Source of the DNA: Longimicrobium sp.
Lineage (GTDB): Bacteria > Gemmatimonadota > Gemmatimonadetes > Longimicrobiales > Longimicrobiaceae
Assembly (NCBI RefSeq): GCF_035474595.1
Contig: NZ_DATIND010000083.1
Coordinates: 94,524 to 158,523, forward strand
Reading direction: 5' to 3'
Length of the DNA stretch: 64,000 nt
The notes under the pieces are model-generated. The model was not told the origin of the DNA and made no database searches. It saw only the letters and a program-made list of their open reading frames with translations. Positions 32,091 to 41,246 of the stretch are shown here, piece by piece. Position 1 is the stretch's first letter. Each line of letters starts with the position of its first letter. The position numbers and the translations under genes are program-made.

Positions 32091-34697
32091 TCAGGCGAAC
32101 AGGTCCAGCTCGCCATCCGCCGGCGGCTCCGGCTCCTCGGCCGCGGCGGGTGGTGAAGCGCCATCGGAGGAGGGCGGAGGCGATGGGGCGTCCTCGATCT
32201 CCATCCCCTCGTCTTCCACGGCCGGGGCGAGGGCGATGGGCTCGTCGTCCTCGGGAGATTCGGGGAGCTCGCGCTCGGCCACGTGCGTGACGGCGGCGAT
32301 GCGCTCGCTGCCGGTGATGCCGACCGACTTCTCGGCGGCGCCCGCGCGGCCGGACTGCGGCGCGGCCTCGGGCTTCACGCGCACCGCGCGGCCGCCGCTG
32401 GTGGTGGCCATCAGGTCCTCGCCCGGGTGCACCTCGCGCGCGGCGGCCACCTCGCCCGTCTCCCTGCTCGTTGCCAGCAGCGGCGTCCCCAGTCCCCCTC
32501 GCCCCTGCGGCACCAGCTCGTCCAGCGGCACGCGCTTGGCCCACCCGCGCTCCGTCACCAGGCACAGCTCGCCGCCCTCGCGCCGCGCAACCACGAAGCC
32601 GACGACGCTCTCGCCCTCCTTCAGCTTCATCCCCCTCACGCCCTGCGCGGCGCGCCCCATCATCGGCACCTCGCTCTCGGCGAAGCGGATGGCCCGTCCG
32701 CCGCGGCCCACGAGGATCACCTCGCCCTCGCCGTCGGTCACCCGCACATCGGCGAGCTGGTCCTTCCCGGTCAGCTTGATGGCCTCGATGCCGCCGACGC
32801 GCGCGTTGGCGTACTGGTCCAGCGCGGTCCGCTTCACCGTGCCGTCCGCCGTGGCGAAGAGGACCGAGCGGTCGGCGCGGAACTCCGAGACCACGTGCAC
32901 CGCGGCCACGCCCGCCTTCTTCCCCAGCTCGAAGATCTGCCCCAGCGCCTTGCCGCGCGCGGTGATCCCCGCCTCGGGGATGTCGCGCACGGTGATGCCG
33001 AACGCCCGGCCGTCGGTCGAGAAGACGAGGAGCGTATCGTCGGTGCTGGCCACGAAGGCGCGCTCCACGTAGTCGTCCTCGTAGCGGTCCAGCGCGATCC
33101 GCTTTCCCGCGGTCATGCTGCGCTGGTACACGGCCATGGGGATCTGGCGGACGTACCCCTCGCGGCTCACCGTGACCACCACGTGCTCGGCGGCCAGCAT
33201 GTCCTCCAGCTTCACTGACTTCTCGTTCTCGTAGATCTTCGTCCGCCGCGGGTCGGCGTACTTCTCGGCCAGGTCGCGCAGCTCGCCGCGGATCAGGTCG
33301 GTCTGCCGCTCGGAGCTGGCGAGGATGGCCTCCAGCTCCACGATCCGCCGCTCCAGCTCGTCCAGACGGTCGCGCAGCTCGCGGCTCTCCAGCTGGGTCA
33401 GGCGCGAGAGGCGCATCTCCAGGATGGCCTTGCTCTGGCGCTCGTCCAGCTTCAGCTCCTTCTCCAGCTTGGCCGCGGCGGTCTCGCGGGTGCGGCTGGA
33501 GCGGATGATCCGCACCACGTCGTCGATGCGCGACAGCGCCACCATCAGCCCGCGCAGCACATGCGCCTCGTCGCGCGAGCGCTCCAGCTCCCAGCGGCTG
33601 CGGCGGACCACCACCTGCACGCGGTGGTCGCGCCAGCGCTCCAGGATGGGCTTCAGCCCCAGCTCGCGCGGCACGCCGTGGTCCAGCGCCAGCGCGATCA
33701 CCCCGAAGGTGCTCTGCAGCGCCGTCCACTTGTAGATCTGGTTCAGCACCTTCACCGCGTCGGCACCGCGCTTCAGCTCCAGCACCATGCGAATGCCGTC
33801 GCGGTCGCTCTCGTCGCGCAGGTCGCTGACGTCGCTCATCCGCCCGGCGCGCGTGAGCTCGGCGATCTGCTCGATGATGCGGCTCTTGTTGGTGCCGTAC
33901 GGGATCTCGGTGACCACCAGCTGCTCGCGGCCGTTGCGGCGGCTTTCCTTGTACACGCGCGCCCGCATCACCACGCGGCCGCGCCCCTTCGTGTACGCGT
34001 CGCGGATCCCCGCCGTCCCCACGATGATGCCACCGGTGGGGAAGTCCGGCCCCGGCAGGTGCGCCATCAGGTCGTCCACCTCGCAGTCGGGGTGGTCCAG
34101 GAGATGGAGCGCCGCGGCCACCACCTCGCCCAGGTTGTGGGGAGGGATGTTGGTGCTCATCCCCACCGCGATCCCGCTCGATCCGTTTACCAGCAGGTTG
34201 GGGACGCGCGCCGGGAGGACGCGCGGCTCCTGCAGCCGGTCGTCGAAGTTGGGGGCGAAGTCGACGGTGTCGCGGTCGATGTCGGCCAGCAGCTCCATCG
34301 CCACCGCCGACAGCTTCGCCTCGGTGTAGCGGTAGGCGGCGGCGTTGTCGCCGTCGATGGAGCCGAAGTTCCCCTGCCCGTCCACCAGCGGGTAGCGCAG
34401 CGCGAACTCCTGCGCCATGCGCACCAGCGAGTCGTACACCGCCGTGTCGCCGTGCGGGTGGTACTTGCCCAGCACATCGCCGACGACCGTCGCGCTCTTC
34501 TTGTACGGCCGCGCGGGGGTGAGCCCCGCCTCGTACATGGCGAACAGGATGCGGCGGTGCACCGGCTTCAGCCCGTCGCGCACGTCCGGCAGCGCCCGCT
34601 GCACGATCACGCTCATCGAGTAGTCGATGAACGACTCGCGCATCTCGTCTTCGATCAGGCGGGGAAGTACGCGCTCGCGCTGCGTGGTGGCGATCAT
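32091..34697 (-). CDS. gyrA: DNA gyrase/topoisomerase IV subunit A
   Basis: A ~868-residue type IIA topoisomerase breakage-reunion subunit. [34 protein letters not shown] (quinolone-resistance region, Thr at the Ser83-equivalent) and [11 protein letters not shown] (active-site Tyr after Arg) lie in the first 140 residues. Coiled-coil gate and a six-bladed C-terminal domain follow. The GyrA-box position in blade 1 reads [11 protein letters not shown], not the usual QRRGGKG; only a late QGRGGLG resembles it. It could therefore act as ParC-like topoisomerase IV or an altered gyrase. An acidic tail ends DLDLFA. Start at ATG 34697 is inferred. No gyrB/parE here. Confidence 0.88.
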   Translation of the reverse strand: MIATTQRERVLPRLIEDEMRESFIDYSMSVIVQRALPDVRDGLKPVHRRILFAMYEAGLTPARPYKKSATVVGDVLGKYHPHGDTAVYDSLVRMAQEFALRYPLVDGQGNFGSIDGDNAAAYRYTEAKLSAVAMELLADIDRDTVDFAPNFDDRLQEPRVLPARVPNLLVNGSSGIAVGMSTNIPPHNLGEVVAAALHLLDHPDCEVDDLMAHLPGPDFPTGGIIVGTAGIRDAYTKGRGRVVMRARVYKESRRNGREQLVVTEIPYGTNKSRIIEQIAELTRAGRMSDVSDLRDESDRDGIRMVLELKRGADAVKVLNQIYKWTALQSTFGVIALALDHGVPRELGLKPILERWRDHRVQVVVRRSRWELERSRDEAHVLRGLMVALSRIDDVVRIIRSSRTRETAAAKLEKELKLDERQSKAILEMRLSRLTQLESRELRDRLDELERRIVELEAILASSERQTDLIRGELRDLAEKYADPRRTKIYENEKSVKLEDMLAAEHVVVTVSREGYVRQIPMAVYQRSMTAGKRIALDRYEDDYVERAFVASTDDTLLVFSTDGRAFGITVRDIPEAGITARGKALGQIFELGKKAGVAAVHVVSEFRADRSVLFATADGTVKRTALDQYANARVGGIEAIKLTGKDQLADVRVTDGEGEVILVGRGGRAIRFAESEVPMMGRAAQGVRGMKLKEGESVVGFVVARREGGELCLVTERGWAKRVPLDELVPQGRGGLGTPLLATSRETGEVAAAREVHPGEDLMATTSGGRAVRVKPEAAPQSGRAGAAEKSVGITGSERIAAVTHVAERELPESPEDDEPIALAPAVEDEGMEIEDAPSPPPSSDGASPPAAAEEPEPPADGELDLFA

Positions 34698-34850
34698 CGA
34701 GTGGGTCTGCGTGTGGGGCCCGCGTGTCGGCACTGCTCAGGACTGCCGGTGGATGCAACAGAATGCGCCCCGCGCGGGGCTGCGGAAAGGTGCGCCGGGG
34801 ATACACCGGGCGCAAGGAGATGTTCGGGGAGTTTTCGGGAGGTGGGACGC

Positions 34851-37800
34851 TCAGGCTGCTTTCTGGCGGAGACTCTCGTAGAGGTTGGCATGGTTCAGGA
34901 GCACGTCCTGCAGACCGCGCCGGACCGATTCGGATTCCAGCGCCTGCGTGCTCATTGCGCCGTGGGCGTCCAGCGCGTCGATGATGGCCTTCAGCAGCTC
35001 GGACTTCAGGTCTGGAGAGTTGGCGAATTGCTCCTTGGTGTTGCTGGCGGCCTGCTGGATCAACGTCTCGGATTCGAGCAGCTTGCCCTTCAGCACCTGG
35101 CCGACGTACACCAGCTTGTCTTCCTCCGTAAGGTCACCCTGGAACAGTTCGTTCACCCGTGCGATCATCTCACGCAGGTACACGCGCTCCTGCTCGCGCA
35201 GCACGCGCGTCCCTGCCCCGGTCATCGGCTGGATCGGGACCGCTTCCGGCTGGAGCTGCATCGGCGCGCCGCCCCGGCGCTTCAGCGTGTGGTGGGTGAG
35301 CAGGACTTTCGAGAGATCCACCCCCTCGCGCTCACGGCCGAACTCCAGGAGCGGAAGGAGCCGGCGGAAGAAGATCGCGCGCTTTTCCACCCCGGTGCTG
35401 CCGTAGTCGAAGATCTGCGAGAGAAAGGTGTAGAGGCGGACGTATGTGCCGATGTCCGCCCGGAACTGCTCCAGCGCGTCGCGCTCGCCGCGCGCGGCCT
35501 CGGCGGCGGCGGAGTCGTGGCGGGCCTCTGCGTCGCGCTGGGCCTGCTGGGCGGCCGTGTAGCGCCTCAGCAGCCGGTCGGCCACGGGCGCAATCGCCGC
35601 CACCAGTTCGCGCTGCTGCGCGCCTGGGCGCAGTTCGGCCTCGACCACGCGGTCCACTTCACCTTCGTCGTAGTGGCCGGCGGCGTCCAGCTTGGCGCGC
35701 AGATCGAAGACCAGGTTGGGGTCGGTGACGCTGGTCAGGGTGGCGGTGGTATAGTACGCCTGGAAGGCGGAGAGGATGTCGTCGGCCTCGTTCACGAAGT
35801 CCAGGACGTAGGTGGTGTCCTTCCCCGGGTGCGCGCGGTTCAGCCTCGACAGCGTCTGCACGGCCTGGATTCCCGCCAAGCGCCGGTCCACGTACATCCC
35901 GCACAGCAGCGGCTCGTCGAAGCCCGTCTGGAACTTGTTCGCCACCAGCAGCAGCTGGAATTCGTCGGTGTGAAAGGCGTCGCGTATCTCGCGACCCAGG
36001 AGGTTGGGGTTCAGCCCCGTGCTGCGCTCGGTGAACGGATCGGGGCCGGAGTCCGGGTCCTTCACCTCGCCCGAGAAGGCGACCAGCGTACGCAGGGGAT
36101 AGCCGCGGTCCGCGATGTAGCGCTGCATGGCAAGCTGCCAGCGGACGGCTTCCACCCGGCTTCCCACCACCACCATCGCCTTTGCCCGCCCGTCCAAGAG
36201 CGGGGCCACGGCTTCGCGGTAATGCTCCACCACTACCTGCACCTTCTGGGCGATGTTGTAGGGGTGAAGGCGCACCCACGCCATGATTCCCTTCATCGCC
36301 GTGCCGCGCTCCACCTCGCGGTCGTCCATCTCGCGCCCCTCGTGCGCCAAGCGGAAGGCGGTGCGGTAGGTGACGTAATTCCGCAGCACGTCCAGGATGA
36401 ACCGCTCTTCGATTGCCTGCCGCATCGAATACACGTGGAACGGCTGCGGCACGTTGTCCGGGGCCGGCTTCCGCGACGGGTCGGGGCGGGTACCGAAGCG
36501 TTCGATGGTGGTGGACTTCGGCGTGGCGGTGAAGGCCACGTAGGTGATGCCGTCCGACTCGTCCGCTCGGGTTGCCATCGTCGCCAGGAGCAGGTCCTCG
36601 GTGCTCACCTCGCCCCCGTCGGCGAGGGCCTGGACCTCGGCGTCGGTGAGAACGGCGCGGAGTTGCTTGGAGGTCTCTCCCGTCTGCGAGCTGTGCGCCT
36701 CGTCGGCCAGGACGGCGAAGCGCTTCCCTTTCGTGGCGGCGAGATCGCGCACCGTTTTCAACGCGAAGGGAAAGGTCTGGATGGTGCTCACCACGATCTT
36801 CTTCCCGGCAGCCAGTGCCTCGGCCAATTCGGCGCTCTTACTCGCGCCCTCTCCGGTGATGGTGGCGACCACTCCGGGGGTGCGCTCGAATTCGTAGATC
36901 GCCGCTTGGAGCTGGGTGTCGATCACGTTCCGGTCCGACACCACCAGCACGGTATCGAACACCTTATGGTCGTGCTCGTCGTGCAGATCGGCCAGAAAAT
37001 GCGCAGTCCAGGCGATGGAGTTGGTCTTTCCCGAGCCGGCGGAATGCTGGACCAGGTAGCTCCCGCCCGCGCCCGCCGCCCTCACCGCCGCGACCAGCTT
37101 GCGGGTGGCGTCGAGCTGGTGGTAACGCGGGAATAGAATGGCCTGCACCTGCTTGCGCGCGTCGCGCTGGGCCACCATGTAGCGGCCCAGGATCTCCAGC
37201 CAGCCGTCGCGCTCCCACACGTCTTCCCAGAGGTAGGCGGTGGGATGGCCGTTTGGATTGGGTGGGTTGCCGGCGCCGCCCCGGTTGCCCTGATTGAAGG
37301 GGAGAAAGCGCGTGGCGGCGCCCTCCAGCCGCGTGGCCATGTGCACCTCGAGGTTGCTCACCGCGAAGTGCACCAGCGCGCCGCCGGGAAAGCTCAGCAG
37401 CGGCTCGGGATCCCTTCCCTGGGGGCGTGGATTGCGATCGGCACGATACTGGGCGATCGCGTCTTCCACGTTCTGGGTGAAGTCAGTCTTCAGTTCGGCG
37501 GTGGCGATCGGGATGCCGTTCACGAAGAGGACGAGGTCGATGCTGTCGTTGGTCTCCGCCCGTGAGTAGCGCACCTGCCGGACGACACGCAGGCGGTTGG
37601 CCTGGTAGCGCGCCATGATTCCGGAATTGGCGCCCAGCGCGGGGCGGAATTGCGCCAGGTGCAGCCGAGTGCGCACGCCGAGCATCTCAATCCCCTGCCG
37701 CAGCACCTCCAGCGTGCCGCGCTGCTCCAACTGGTCGCGCACGCGGCGGAGGAGCGCCTGCGTGGCGCCGGCGCCATAGCTCTTTTCCAGCGCTTCCCAC

Positions 37801-37961
37801 TCGTCAGGCTGCGTCTGCCGCACCCACGCGATCACGTCGTCCGGATAGAGGGCCAGCGTGCGGTCGTAGCGCGCGGCGTCGCCCTCGGCATACAGCCAGC
37901 CATGCGCGCCCAGGTGCTCGCAGATCTCGCGCTCGAAGCTGATCTCCTTATGGATGCTCAT
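34851..37961 (-). CDS. hsdR: type I restriction endonuclease subunit R
   Basis: A 1,036-residue HsdR: nuclease plus DNA translocase. The N-terminal nuclease domain contains DLVLFVNGIPIATAELKTDF (PD-ExK type, about residue 165). Helicase motifs follow: SAGSGKTNSI (Walker A, about 315), LADEAHSSQTGE (motif II, about 420), FTATPKSTT (motif III), and LLVANKFQTGFDEPLL with RLNRAHPGKD (motifs V-VI, about 690-720). The C-terminal helical part binds the methylase core. ATG overlaps the hsdS stop by 4 bp. It restricts DNA lacking the cognate methylation. Confidence 0.95.
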   Translation of the reverse strand: MSIHKEISFEREICEHLGAHGWLYAEGDAARYDRTLALYPDDVIAWVRQTQPDEWEALEKSYGAGATQALLRRVRDQLEQRGTLEVLRQGIEMLGVRTRLHLAQFRPALGANSGIMARYQANRLRVVRQVRYSRAETNDSIDLVLFVNGIPIATAELKTDFTQNVEDAIAQYRADRNPRPQGRDPEPLLSFPGGALVHFAVSNLEVHMATRLEGAATRFLPFNQGNRGGAGNPPNPNGHPTAYLWEDVWERDGWLEILGRYMVAQRDARKQVQAILFPRYHQLDATRKLVAAVRAAGAGGSYLVQHSAGSGKTNSIAWTAHFLADLHDEHDHKVFDTVLVVSDRNVIDTQLQAAIYEFERTPGVVATITGEGASKSAELAEALAAGKKIVVSTIQTFPFALKTVRDLAATKGKRFAVLADEAHSSQTGETSKQLRAVLTDAEVQALADGGEVSTEDLLLATMATRADESDGITYVAFTATPKSTTIERFGTRPDPSRKPAPDNVPQPFHVYSMRQAIEERFILDVLRNYVTYRTAFRLAHEGREMDDREVERGTAMKGIMAWVRLHPYNIAQKVQVVVEHYREAVAPLLDGRAKAMVVVGSRVEAVRWQLAMQRYIADRGYPLRTLVAFSGEVKDPDSGPDPFTERSTGLNPNLLGREIRDAFHTDEFQLLLVANKFQTGFDEPLLCGMYVDRRLAGIQAVQTLSRLNRAHPGKDTTYVLDFVNEADDILSAFQAYYTTATLTSVTDPNLVFDLRAKLDAAGHYDEGEVDRVVEAELRPGAQQRELVAAIAPVADRLLRRYTAAQQAQRDAEARHDSAAAEAARGERDALEQFRADIGTYVRLYTFLSQIFDYGSTGVEKRAIFFRRLLPLLEFGREREGVDLSKVLLTHHTLKRRGGAPMQLQPEAVPIQPMTGAGTRVLREQERVYLREMIARVNELFQGDLTEEDKLVYVGQVLKGKLLESETLIQQAASNTKEQFANSPDLKSELLKAIIDALDAHGAMSTQALESESVRRGLQDVLLNHANLYESLRQKAA

Positions 37962-39325
37962 GCCGCCTCCGCCAGCCCGCGCACATCGATCTTTCCCGTC
38001 ACCGCCGCGGAGATCAGGGCCGTGCGCCGCTCCTGCAGGAGTGCAATGGCGCGCTCGGCTTCCTTGATAAGAGAATCCATTTGACCAGTTCGATGAATCA
38101 AATGTTCAATGATGGATTCCTGCTCCTTCAAAGGTGGAACGGGGAATCGAAAATCCATCAGTGATGCTTTGGGAAGGTTGTTCGCTAACCCATCAGCGCC
38201 ACTGATTGCGCGCTCAACCTGTGTACGCATAGCATGACCGTTAAAAGCGGCGACAAAATACCGAGGATCGACACTCTTCTCCACATGTATGCGGAAAATT
38301 TTGTCTGACAACATCAAGCGCGGCCGTACTACCGCAACGAAGGCGGTTGAGCCAACCAGTGCAGGTGATCCGCTCGCTCGCGACATCAGTACATCGCCCG
38401 GGCGTATTTCATAATCCACAATCGGCGAAAGGTTTTCCGGAAGCGCCTTGTTCTCGCTGTCGATAAACACTCCACGATTCACGCATCCCGCCTTGACGAC
38501 TCCCCACTCATCCGGATCTGCTTGCCTATTGTCGCAATCTGGACTCCACCCCTGCTCGATGCGTTGGATTACGCGTCGCAGTGTCGGAAGCGTCCAATGC
38601 GCTGGCACATCGCCCAGCCATTCGATCCCGGATGTCTTCATCCGCACGTGTGGATCCAAACCCTTGGTTACAGCGTGGGATATGACAGCATGCCGCTTCT
38701 CCGTCAACCGGTCAATCAGGCGCCGCTGCACTTTCATCAACGTGTCGATCTTTGCCGTCTCGCGATCCAAGAAGCCCGCGATTAGTTCCTGCTCGGCAGA
38801 AGTTGCAATTGGAAGCTCCACGTTGACCAACGCATAATGTGATAACCCTACGCGTGTGAGGCCGTTCGCCAGCACGGCAAATTTCGACTTCACGTAATTC
38901 GAATCGAACAGCCACTTTAAATATCGGCCTGAGACGCCTGGCAGGGACCGAACGAGCGCGAGATGATACCCACAAACCACTCCCGGAAGATCGTCCGGCA
39001 CATAGGCAGAGATTGCGATATCATCAGCTGTTTCGGAGTCCTTTGTGATGATTGTATCTCCACGGCGCAATTCAAACTTTGCGATTTGGGCGGTCGAGGC
39101 GGTTGCGGGCATGTAATCCAGATCTCTCGTAATCACATCATTATAATAAACGTCCGTGTAGTTGCAGAGCTTGACCGGCACTTCACCTTCGTATGTCTTT
39201 TTATCTACATTGCTCAGGAATATATTACTAACGTGCTTCAGCCGCCTGATCTCCCAACACGCCGGCACGTGACCAAGCGACTCGATGCCACTGTCCTTGT
39301 ATTCAGGGTAACGGGGCAAGCTCAT
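37958..39325 (-). CDS. hsdS: type I restriction-modification specificity subunit S
   Basis: A 455-residue HsdS that sets the DNA target for HsdM and HsdR. Two target-recognition domains (residues about 15-170 and 225-385) alternate with conserved helical spacers (QELIAGFLDRETAKIDTLM and QESIIEHLIHRTGQMDSLI). The DNA is clearly AT-richer than hsdM and hsdR, especially in the recognition domains, as expected for segments swapped between strains. Overlaps both neighbours by 4 bp. The recognition sequence cannot be read from the protein. Confidence 0.95.
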   Translation of the reverse strand: MSLPRYPEYKDSGIESLGHVPACWEIRRLKHVSNIFLSNVDKKTYEGEVPVKLCNYTDVYYNDVITRDLDYMPATASTAQIAKFELRRGDTIITKDSETADDIAISAYVPDDLPGVVCGYHLALVRSLPGVSGRYLKWLFDSNYVKSKFAVLANGLTRVGLSHYALVNVELPIATSAEQELIAGFLDRETAKIDTLMKVQRRLIDRLTEKRHAVISHAVTKGLDPHVRMKTSGIEWLGDVPAHWTLPTLRRVIQRIEQGWSPDCDNRQADPDEWGVVKAGCVNRGVFIDSENKALPENLSPIVDYEIRPGDVLMSRASGSPALVGSTAFVAVVRPRLMLSDKIFRIHVEKSVDPRYFVAAFNGHAMRTQVERAISGADGLANNLPKASLMDFRFPVPPLKEQESIIEHLIHRTGQMDSLIKEAERAIALLQERRTALISAAVTGKIDVRGLAEAA

Positions 39326-41064
39326 TGCGATAGCTCCCCGATCATTGCCACGATTCGCGCGCTGACCTCCGTCAGGTCGGCATCGATTTGTTCCAACGGG
39401 CGGGGCAGCTTGAACACGTAGAAGTAGCGGTTGAACGGAATCTCGTAGCCGACCTTGGTCTTTTCCTCGTCAATCCACGCGTCGGGCACGTGCGGGAGCA
39501 CCTCGCGGTGGAAGTAGTCTTCCGGCCACTCGGTCAGCGGCACGTTCTCGGTGTCCCGCAGAGTCGTGTCGGGCACCGGCTTTCCCTTCGCCTTGCCCTT
39601 CGTCCCACGCACGATCTGACCGTTCTCGTCACGCAGCGGCCGCTCCACGGTGATGGTGCGGTAGCCGAACTCGTCATTGCGGAAGATGCGCGAGATGGGC
39701 ACGCCGTCACGCTCCGCCTCCACGAAATCCCGGAAGAGTGTGGTAATCGCCTCGATGTGCTCGGGCGCCAACTCCTTCCGCTTGCTTCCCAGGCTCTTCC
39801 GCATTTTCCGCGACATCGCGCTGCCGTCGATGAGCTGCACGCGCCCGCGCCGGTGCTGGGGCTTGTTGTTGCTCACGATCCACACGTAGGTGCTGATCCC
39901 CGTGTTGTAGAACATGTCGGTGGGAAGTGCGATGATGGCCTCGAGCAGGTCGTTCTCCAGCACGTGGCGGCGGATCTCGCTCTCCCCCGAGCCCGCGCCA
40001 CCGGTGAAGAGCGGCGAACCGTTCAGCACGATCCCGAAGCGGCTCCCGCCCTGCGCCGCGGGGCGCATCTTGGAGAGCAGGTGCAGGAGGAAGAGAAGCG
40101 AGCCGTCGCTCACCCGTGGCAGCCCCGGTCCGAAGCGCCCGTTGTAGCCGTCGCGCTTGTGCTCCTCACGCACCGTCTTTTCGATCTTCTTCCACTCGAC
40201 CCCGAACGGAGGATTGGAGAGCATGTAGTCGAAGTGCATGCCCCGCGCGCCGTCGTCCGCCAGCGTATTGCCCAGCACGATGTTGCTGACGTCCTGACCC
40301 TTGATCAGCATGTCGGCCTTGCAGATGGCGTATGACTCGGCATTCAGCTCCTGCCCGTGCATCACCAGCCGCGCGGTGGGATTGTGCTCGACGAGGTACT
40401 CATCGGCCACGGAGAGCATCCCTCCCGTCCCCGCGGTCGGATCGTACAGCGTGCGCACCACACCGTGCTTGTTCAGCGCCTCGTCGTCCTCCGCGAACAG
40501 CAGGTTGACCATGAGCCGGATCACTTCACGGGGCGTAAAGTGCTCCCCCGCCGTCTCGTTCGAGAGCTCCGCGAACCGGCGGATCAGCTCCTCGAACACT
40601 GCGCCCATCTGTGCGTTCGTTACCGTGGTGGGGTGCAGGTCCACGTGGGCGAACTTCTCGGCCACCAGGTAGAGAAGCTTCGCCTTGTCCAGCCGCTCCA
40701 CCTGCGCGTGGAAGTCGAAGCAGTCGAAGATGTCGCGCACGGCGGGCGAGAACGCGCGCACGTACTCCAGCAGGTTCTCGCGCACGTGGTCGGCGTCGCC
40801 CAGTATCCGCTTCAGATCCAGCGCCGAGGTGTTGACGAAGTGCTGCTCGGACTTCTGGAGCATGAACGGCTCGGGGTTCAGCCCGGCGCGCTCTCGCTTC
40901 GCCTTCTCGGCCAGCACGGCCGCCTTGGTGGGCTCCAGCACGCAGTCCAGCCGCCGGAGCACGGTGAACGGTAGAATGACGCGCCCGTATTCGGATTGCT
41001 TGTAGTCACCACGGAGGAGGTCCGCCACGGACCAGAGGAACGCGGAAAGCCTGGAGTCGCTCAT
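39322..41064 (-). CDS. hsdM: type I restriction-modification DNA methylase subunit M
   Basis: A 580-residue N6-adenine methyltransferase. An N-terminal helical HsdM_N domain (LSAFLWSVADLLRGDYKQSEYG) precedes the SAM-binding VRTLYDPTAGTGGML (about residue 205) and the catalytic MLSNPPFGVEW (NPPF, about residue 285). A second helical domain and a charged insert follow (RGTKGKAKGKPVP). First gene of the hsdM-hsdS-hsdR operon; the 182-bp leader upstream is partly AT-rich (atcttatcatccac) and probably holds the promoter. Confidence 0.95.
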   Translation of the reverse strand: MSDSRLSAFLWSVADLLRGDYKQSEYGRVILPFTVLRRLDCVLEPTKAAVLAEKAKRERAGLNPEPFMLQKSEQHFVNTSALDLKRILGDADHVRENLLEYVRAFSPAVRDIFDCFDFHAQVERLDKAKLLYLVAEKFAHVDLHPTTVTNAQMGAVFEELIRRFAELSNETAGEHFTPREVIRLMVNLLFAEDDEALNKHGVVRTLYDPTAGTGGMLSVADEYLVEHNPTARLVMHGQELNAESYAICKADMLIKGQDVSNIVLGNTLADDGARGMHFDYMLSNPPFGVEWKKIEKTVREEHKRDGYNGRFGPGLPRVSDGSLLFLLHLLSKMRPAAQGGSRFGIVLNGSPLFTGGAGSGESEIRRHVLENDLLEAIIALPTDMFYNTGISTYVWIVSNNKPQHRRGRVQLIDGSAMSRKMRKSLGSKRKELAPEHIEAITTLFRDFVEAERDGVPISRIFRNDEFGYRTITVERPLRDENGQIVRGTKGKAKGKPVPDTTLRDTENVPLTEWPEDYFHREVLPHVPDAWIDEEKTKVGYEIPFNRYFYVFKLPRPLEQIDADLTEVSARIVAMIGELSQ

Positions 41065-41246
41065 CGGATGGGGTTGCCTGGACCGAGCGCCTGCTCTTCA
41101 CCGGCTCCAATACGTAGGCGCGGTGGTGCGGCGGGATTGGTGTGAAGGACGACTGACGGGGAACATCTTATCATCCACGTGGCACGAAAGGAACTGAGCG
41201 CAGCAACTTCCATGGGCGAGGCGCGCATCTGCTTCGGCCTCGCCCG

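Noticed and set aside
33561..37136. A plus-strand open frame of about 1,190 codons opposite gyrA and hsdR.
   Set aside because: It spans two real genes and the gap between them on the other strand; composition is shadow-like.
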